The notes under the pieces: model-generated
Database searches by the model: none
What the model saw: only the letters and a program-made list of their open reading frames with translations
Told to the model about the DNA's origin: nothing
Made by a program: the position numbers and the translations under genes
Source: Diogma glabrata
Taxonomy: Eukaryota; Arthropoda; Insecta; Diptera; Cylindrotomidae
DNA length: 64,000 nucleotides
NCBI GenBank assembly: GCA_963693315.1
Contig: CAVNZG010001019.1
Span: forward strand, 109,076 to 173,075
Reading direction: 5' to 3'
Part shown: positions 58,543 to 64,000 of the stretch, one piece after another
Position numbering within the stretch: the first letter of the stretch is position 1
Layout of the letters: each line of letters starts with the position of its first letter

Positions 58543-59039
58543 TTGACTTTCTTTTGGAAAGCTTGAATAACTTGGTGCAAACTGCACCAATATTCGTGTC
58601 TTTTAACTTAAAAGAAAGAAAATTGAAGCTACTATAGGCTCCAAGAAATTAAAAAAAATTAGTGTCTTTATTTGTTCAAAATTTATGGCGTTGAAAATGG
58701 AAAAATTTTAAAAAAACGTGAATTTTTCGTATTTTTTCAACTATTTTCGACTGTAACTTGCAGAATCCTTAATGGATTTTTACAAAATATAGCTCGAAAT
58801 ATTTGTTAGCATATTTACTATGCACATGTTTCATTAATATTTTTAATTCGTTTGTTTTGTAAAATATGAGACCCAAAAACCGAAACAACATTTTTGATCA
58901 CCGAAAAAATTGGTTTTTCGTGAATATCTCAAAAACAAGAGCTAACCAAAAAAAATGAATATGATATTCGTGTTCAGGAAGTCCAAATCTATAAGAAAAG
59001 TTGGGTTTTATTTCGGGAGATTTTTCTTGTAAACTAGTG
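58543..59039. repeat. Right inverted-repeat arm of the 7.2-kb unit
   Basis: Reverse complement of 51868-52345 with an extra segment near 58818-58850 (TACTATGCACATGTTTC). Confidence 0.85.
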
Positions 59040-59053
59040 ATATTTATAACTTT

Positions 59054-59805
59054 GGCTGTTTTCTAAACGACGACTTATTTGAAACTTATTTATGTAGACT
59101 TATTCACCGCCATTTTAAATGAGTATTTAAAAGCTATTCTAAACGATTTAGCATACTTATTTTGACAGCAACAAAAAGCAAATTGGAAAATAAATTTAAT
59201 AAAAACGATTTATTTGATTTGATCAATTAAAAGAGTTTTCAAATCTATTTTTTTTCATTTTAAATTATTACATCAATTTTATTACGAATCGAAATAGTAT
59301 ATTTTCGTACAAGAGATGAAAACATTGTTTTTTTCGTGAGTAAATATTTGTTCACGAGACGCGCTAGCGTCGAGTGAGACATGTTTACGAACGAAAAACG
59401 TTTTTATCTCGCGTAGGAAATGCAATTTTTTCTATGATACTAATATATAATCGATATTTACTATAAATTATAAAGTTATAAATCGACAACAAAACATTCA
59501 AAATTCATATTCTATTTTTTCATGGTTACGTTGTTTAAAATACTTTGTAAAATTATATGAAAAACCATAGCAACTATAATTTGTTATTTTTTTACACTAG
59601 TGAGTTTACTTTTCGCATAGAAAAAAGAAGTTTTATTCCTAAAAATCATTTAGTAAACAAACATAAAAATATTTGACACTGTCAAATTGAATTAGATTTT
59701 TCTATGGAAAAAAAATTTCAAATAAGTCACCTCTTTAGGTTACTTATTCAAATAAGTAAGTCTCCACAAATAAGTTTCAAATAAGTTTTGGTTTAGAATA
59801 CAGCC
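59054..59805. mobile_element. MITE, 752 bp, ~50-bp terminal inverted repeats
   Basis: Ends GGCTGT-TTCTAAAC...ACTTATTTGAAACTTATTT on the left and the complement on the right, identical at most positions over 50 bp. TTT lies on both sides (59051-59053, 59806-59808), compatible with a 3-bp target duplication as in PIF/Harbinger-like MITEs, though a TTT duplication in T-rich DNA is weak evidence. The interior is AT-rich with an imperfect GAGACGCGCTAGCGTCGAG palindrome at 59357. No coding capacity. Confidence 0.75.
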
Positions 59806-59954
59806 TTTGAAACGCAATTTGATTATTTTTTCTACAAAATAAAGGTTTTTTTAATATCCCGATAATTACAAAAAAGTATTCGGATAATCGAATAGTGAAA
59901 ATTGATCGAATAATCCGGATTGTTTGATATCCGGATATTCGGATTAGAAACCCT
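59806..59954. repeat. Low-complexity ATCCGGATA-rich stretch
   Basis: Dense TCGGATAAT, ATCCGGAT and CGGATATTCGGATT phrases. It joins abruptly to the truncated pol gene and may be the scar or end of another repeat. Confidence 0.5.
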
Positions 59955-61295
59955 AGTCCATACGAATTTACTAGATGATTTCTTCAACAGATCAGATATT
60001 GGAGAGGACATAGCAGATAAATCGGATATGAATCTGCGATAATAACCCGCCATACCTAGGAAGCGACGAATCTGTTTGGGAGTACGCGGTGCAGGAAATT
60101 CAGAGATAGCCTGAGTTTTATCAGGATCGATTTTTAGCTTACCACCTCCCACAACATAACCTAAATATTTTACGTCCGGCAAGAGAAACTTACTTTTTTC
60201 CACGTTTATCGTCAAGTTCGCACGTCTAAGACACTGGGAGATATCCTCCAATAGTTTCAGATGTGCCTCAAAGGTATCTGTTACCATTAGAAGATCATCA
60301 GAACATACGAAGACGCACGACTTGAGATGTGGAGGAATTGCTTGGTCCATTAATTTTGTCATTGTTTGCAGCGCATTGCACAGTCCGAAAGGCATCCTCA
60401 CGAACTGATACAATGGCTGCCCAGGGACCGTAAAATCAGTTTTCTCTCGGGAGTGTTTTTCTAATGGTATCTGCCAGAAAGCATCTTTCAAGTCCAAACT
60501 GGAAATGAAATTACTTTGTGGCAGATGACTAAAAATTTCACCAATCTGAGGAAGGGGGTATGCATCCTTTTTTGTGACCAGATTGACCTTTCTGCTGTCC
60601 AAACAAAGACGATTCTTCCCAGGCTTGCGAATTAAGATCACAGTGCTCGACCACGAACTTTTACTGACTTCGATAATGCCAAGAGACATCATTCTATCCA
60701 ACTCCTCTCCCATCAGTTTCTCAATGGCGGGCAATCGTTTCTCAATCGGGTAATGACGCTGTTTGATGGGGACTGCAGTTCCCACATCAATCACATGTTC
60801 TATCCGATGTGTTCGACCCAGACTCATTTTTGAAAATGATGGTAAAAGTTGAATAGCGTCTTGTAATCGTTGTTGATTGTCCACCGATAAGTCTGACACT
60901 AAAGACTCCGTAGTCGTTAGTGTTGGTGATTTAAATATAGGGTTAAACAAACCAAAGGCATTAAAGAAATCTATACCTAAGTATAGATCTTGAGTTAAGG
61001 ATGGGATAACGAAAACGTCCATGGGTCTGATTTGGTTCATAAACGAAATTTTGGTATTTACAAATCCCAAGATCTTCTGCCTTTGTCCATCAGCAGTACG
61101 AACTACTGCGGATGAATAAATAAGAAGGTTGGGTGTTTGCATAACTTCTTTAGTAAAATCACCACCAATTACAGTCAAGGACGCTCCACTATCCAACAAT
61201 CCGGTTTGCTGTTTACCCAATATAGAAACGGTGGCATAGAATCTAACATCGTTGGCCAATTTCACAATAGAGGAAATGGTTTGAGATTTGAACAA
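59955..61295 (-). pseudogene. Ty3/gypsy pol: aspartic protease and reverse transcriptase, truncated
   Basis: Reads MFKSQTISSIVKLAND from 61295. The protease has GLLDSGASLTVIGG, a later RTADGQ region and LYLGIDFF. The RT has LCLDSRKVN and DAYPLPQI, motif A SSLDLKDAFWQIPLE, motif B MPFGLCNAL, then VCSDDLLMV, where the usual YLDD or YVDD box reads CSDD. It continues LGYVVGGGKLKIDPDKTQAI and RRFLGMAGYYRRFISDL, ending at KFVW before the match stops at about 59955. RNase H and integrase are missing. The frame itself is open for 440-odd codons, so pol decay is mostly truncation. The CSDD change would probably impair polymerisation. It shares strand and order with the gag parts to its right. Confidence 0.88.
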
Positions 61296-61395
61296 ACGTC
61301 GGTGTTGCCAATAAGCATGAGAACAGAGCGCGATGGAGTTCTTACATTAGACAGCGAATCGATAAATAAGTTAGAGCGAAGTCTCATATATTCTA

Positions 61396-62054
61396 TTATT
61401 CGTTGCTGAAATGACTTGACGAGCGAGGCTCAATAATATTGGGTGTTCGTTTTAAAAGTGATAACTTTACATCATGATTTGGTATCAAAACATCTGGAGG
61501 AGGAGTGTTTTCAGCCTGTACAACAGGTGTTACGTTATTTGAGTTTTCATCAGGTTCGGTAATGATTGGAATATTAACAGGTGATGCAGTTAGAGATTTA
61601 TCTAATAAGTTGGATGTTGTCGCACTGTAGGACAATGTACTTGACTGACTATCATTGATCCCATTAGACGAAAATAGACCATTCGAATTGGCGAAAGCTT
61701 GTTTCGACAGTAACTCTGGAGATACAACATTTTTAGAATCAAGTGATACTAAGATTTGTCCTGTGAGCGAGAAAATGTGTTGTGATTCAGGCCCCCTCTT
61801 CGGTTTCCCTGACAATGATCGGAATTGGGACAAATTACATCATCTTTCCCACAACCCCAACAGAAGATTCGTTGTGGTTCACGGCAATCGTGCCAACGAT
61901 GACCCGGCTGTTTACAGTTCCAGCAAGTTTTTGGAGTAGAGGTTTGTTTGGCTGACGGCGCTGCTTGGATAGCTGCCAATTCATTTGATAACGGATCTGG
62001 TGGAAGCTCGCTAATTCTTACTTGAGACAATTCGTGTTCAAAATTCTCTGACAC
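61396..62054 (-). pseudogene. Ty3/gypsy Gag C-terminus with zinc knuckle and linker
   Basis: The frame from 62054 gives SQVRISELPPDPLSNELAAI, then CWNCKQPGHRWHDC (a CCHC knuckle, C-x2-C-x4-H-x4-C) followed by RIFCWGCGKDDVICPN, a second cysteine pair as in many insect gypsy Gags. After a frameshift near 61830 a Ser/Asn-rich linker (LSGKPKRGPESQHIF onward) leads towards pol. Binding of genomic RNA is the family role of the knuckle. Confidence 0.8.
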
Positions 62055-62567
62055 CAGTTTAGATGGTCGATAATTGTAATCGCGAGGTTTTGAGAGCGGT
62101 TCTGCCCACAGATTCTCCCTACCCTACACAGCTGACGAAGGTGTTCCAAACCATATATGGTTACATACAATAATTCTTTGCGTATCTCGATTCGCAGATT
62201 GTTGCGAATCAACGACAACAGTTCAGCATCAGACATCGGCATCACACAAAGATTGCAAAAAATCATCAAACAATTCTGTTGGCCTCTGTTTTCTGGCTCT
62301 CATCCTTTCTTTGATCTCTTCATTCGTCTGACTATCTCTGAACTCGATACGTAGAGCATGACAAATGTCATTCCATACAAGCTGACGATTACTGCAATAG
62401 TATCGCCAGAACCATCCAGCTGCTCTATCTGTTAACACCAGATACCAGACTACGTGTGACTGTAGAAAAATCATTTTGGAAACAAATCTCGGTCAATCTC
62501 TCTACTCTGAAGATGAAAGCTTCCACATCCAGACCATCAGGTCGGCGAAAAATGTTAAATTCCAATT
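62055..62567 (-). pseudogene. Ty3/gypsy Gag capsid region, frameshifted
   Basis: From 62567 the frame that continues the RING protein gives NWNLTF. A shift in the adjacent T-run (about 62548) gives RRPDGLDVEAFIFRVERLTE. A second shift near 62455 gives LTDRAAGWFWRYYCSNRQLV, WNDICHALRIEFRD and RKQRPTELFDDFL. A third near 62240 gives SDAELLSLIRNNLRIEI. This is the usual order of a Ty3/gypsy capsid (WNLTF-x-G...; LTGRA-x-WFW; Gag major-homology-like region). Confidence 0.8.
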
Positions 62568-62597
62568 ACGGATTGTAGTAGAGTATTAATCGAGATA

Positions 62598-63263
62598 CTA
62601 ACGAGTTCTGACAGGAGCAGGATGAGAGCCTGAGAACAGTTGTGCCGGTGGATTATTTCGGGGTACCAAATCATCTCTTATTGAATGTGCAGATGAAGCC
62701 GGTTGACGCAACGGAGAGAAGTGGGATTCTGCATTTGGTGCTTCTGGTACAGAAGAACGGTTTAGGCCTAATGAATCACTGATTCTTGCCATTTCGTGGT
62801 CTAGCTGATCTTGTATGAGTTTATGAGAGTGTCGCAACAAGGCAGCAGCTCCTGCTGGATCAAGACTTCTCCGAGCTACGTCAATCCTAGCTTCGTTAGC
62901 GAGTTGAGAAGGTGGACGTTCGATTGGTACCCGAGTTGAGGAGTGTTGATGGCCAATGCTGAACTGCTGTCGTTGAATCTCTGCAGCGAGAGCTCGAGTC
63001 ATGACTCTTTGAGGTGGCGGAGGTACGACTGAGAAATTGTTTGAGGCTGCCATTCGTGGCAATCTCTGCAGATCGGAACGAACACAGGCAGTTCTGCATA
63101 GGGGACAGGTATTTTTCTGCAACAGCCAGTCATCAAGACACATATCATGAAATAAATGGTTGCAGCGAGTTAAAATCTTTGCATCTGCGAGCACAATCTC
63201 ACCCTGGCACACCGCACAGGTATTTGACATGTCAGATATATTGAGCGGACTCGGTCCTGGCAT
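62598..63263 (-). CDS. RING-H2 finger protein at the N-terminus of the Gag frame
   Basis: An open 221-residue frame, MPGPSPLNISDMSNTCAVCQ onward. A C3H2C3 RING-H2 occupies residues 16-56: C16-C19, C34, H36, H39, C42, C53 and C56, with W46 and P54 in their usual places. Such fingers recruit ubiquitin-conjugating enzymes, so E3 ligase activity is possible by family. A Ser/Pro/Arg-rich linker follows (about 70-221) with a likely amphipathic SHKLIQDQLDHEMARI helix. The frame stops at codon 222, has another stop at 226, and from codon 233 in the same phase reads NWNLTF, the start of the capsid. It was therefore probably once one RING-linker-Gag protein. A separate short gene upstream of gag is the alternative. 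Confidence 0.7.
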   Translation of the reverse strand: MPGPSPLNISDMSNTCAVCQGEIVLADAKILTRCNHLFHDMCLDDWLLQKNTCPLCRTACVRSDLQRLPRMAASNNFSVVPPPPQRVMTRALAAEIQRQQFSIGHQHSSTRVPIERPPSQLANEARIDVARRSLDPAGAAALLRHSHKLIQDQLDHEMARISDSLGLNRSSVPEAPNAESHFSPLRQPASSAHSIRDDLVPRNNPPAQLFSGSHPAPVRTR

Positions 63264-64000
63264 GGTAATAAAAAAGTGATGAGGAGATGAAACAATTAGG
63301 ATGTTATTCTCTTAATTAAGAAAGACGGAGAAAGAATGGAGGTTGGAGAGAAAACAGTTAAGCTAACCTATGGCAGAAGATGGAGCTACAAAAAAATTTT
63401 GGTCGTAGAAAACACTCAAAAAAAATAATAATTGTCGAAACAATAACGCTTTCGAAGAAAGTCAACCACAGACTGACGAGCCTGAAGATAAATGTTGAAA
63501 ACGAGTTGTTTGTTTTATATATTTGATTTGAAAAGAATAGGTTTCTTTTTCAACATTATGTTGTGTTCCCAAAATGAATTAAATTAATTTTTTTATTATA
63601 TAATTAAAATATTAAAATGAAAAATCAGAAAATAGGTCTTGGGATGAATGCCAAGTTCTTTAAAACCTCACCAAAAAAAATTTTCTTTTCGTTTCTTATA
63701 AATTTGTTTTAAAAAACTAGGACAGAACAAAAACTAATAATGGAGGTTGGAGACAAAGTAAGTATGCTAAAGCTATAGCAGGAGGTGGAGCTACAAAAAG
63801 TCCCAGATTCAATCAACACAGGGCGAATCTGGGAATTAAAAAAAAAAAAAAAAAAAATTTAAAAATCTATCATGCAACTTAAAATTAGATAGTTACAACA
63901 AAAAAAAATTAAGCTACTTAGTGATAGTTGAAGAAGGAATCAAAACCAAAGTTTTATACGAATTCCGTATTCTCGAAATATAACGCGATAGTTTGATAAA
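63264..64000 (-). other. Leader of the antisense Ty3/gypsy element; LTR not reached
   Basis: No gene. GGAGGTTGGAGA, AAGCTA and GGAGCTACAAAAA occur in order at 63339-63395 and again at 63741-63800, a direct repeat of about 402-bp period. TCCCAGATTC and GAATCTGGGA at 63800-63833 form a 10-bp hairpin. No TG...CA terminus or clear primer-binding site was found before the window ends. Confidence 0.45.

Larger units (their letters stand above)
51868..59039. mobile_element. 7.2-kb unit bounded by ~480-500-bp inverted repeats
   Basis: The left arm 51868-52345 and right arm 58543-59039 are reverse complements over almost their whole length. Shared blocks include CACTAGTTTACAA at the tips, AACCCAACTTTTCTTATAGA, GAACACGAATATCATATTCA, GGTTTTTGGGTCTCATATTT and CAAATAAAGACACTAATTTT. 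One arm has an extra ~33-bp piece near 58830. The interior holds two hairpin elements, 145-bp direct repeats near both ends, a further direct-repeat pair, an AT hairpin and a fragment of the UAP56 gene. No transposase or convincing target duplication was found. A MITE starts 15 bp outside the right arm. A large non-autonomous terminal-inverted-repeat element is plausible, but two unrelated insertions of one repeat in opposite orientation would look the same. Confidence 0.55.

Overview
This window is eukaryotic, almost certainly from an insect. It is very AT-rich and lacks bacterial gene organisation. It contains GT-AG introns of insect size, tRNA-like SINE sequence, long satellites and a dense layering of arthropod-type transposable elements. 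One 200-bp run of N (13086-13285) marks an assembly gap. I found no intact host protein-coding gene. The only host-derived coding sequence I recognise is a broken two-exon fragment of the DEAD-box RNA helicase UAP56/Hel25E (56371-56900).

Layout. 1-1463 holds a tRNA-like sequence and a diverged pair of 630-bp repeats. 1476-10616 is a complete I-superfamily LINE (endonuclease, reverse transcriptase, RNase H) with 12-bp target duplications. It is split by a hAT transposon (1878-6806, 8-bp duplication), which is itself split by a minus-strand LINE of a family I call LINE-A. 10629-14900 has repeats, the gap, an antisense RTE/BovB-like reverse transcriptase relic and a LINE-A relic. 15127-17617 is a short antisense LTR element sitting in (TA)n. 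17640-18440 is an endonuclease fragment, followed by an inverted array of 148-bp satellite (18443-20670) and a 78-bp satellite with a trimer superstructure (20671-21125). 22643-23293 has a minisatellite and a foldback element. 23346-27820 has LINE-A copy 4 (split by a hAT element) and a tandem repeat R (split by a Jockey-like LINE). 27821-34108 is a long two-ORF CR1-like LINE with an intact PHD-finger ORF1, inserted into the tail of another LINE-A copy (continuing 34109-35818).

From 35820, a Ty3/gypsy-type gag with an N-terminal SAP-like segment lies at 37915-39768. A LINE-A 3' end (40772-41385) and an antisense RT relic follow. A 2.1-kb palindrome (44757-46870) abuts the best-preserved LINE-A copy (46871-50275). 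50706-51250 is a hAT transposase relic. 51868-59039 is bounded by near-500-bp inverted repeats and contains several hairpins plus the UAP56 fragment. A MITE follows (59054-59805). 59955-64000 is an antisense Ty3/gypsy element whose Gag reading frame begins with a RING-H2 finger.

The genes do not form a pathway. The window records repeated nested transposition. LINE-A is present at least eight times in both orientations and at different ages, and serves as host and as invader. The observations I rank highest are the RING-Gag frame, the 7.2-kb inverted-repeat unit carrying a UAP56 fragment, a repeated RNA-like fold with structure-preserving substitutions (5530-5678 and 11772-11912), and the large inverted satellites. 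All boundaries were read by eye, so identities and ends are approximate unless a target duplication is quoted.
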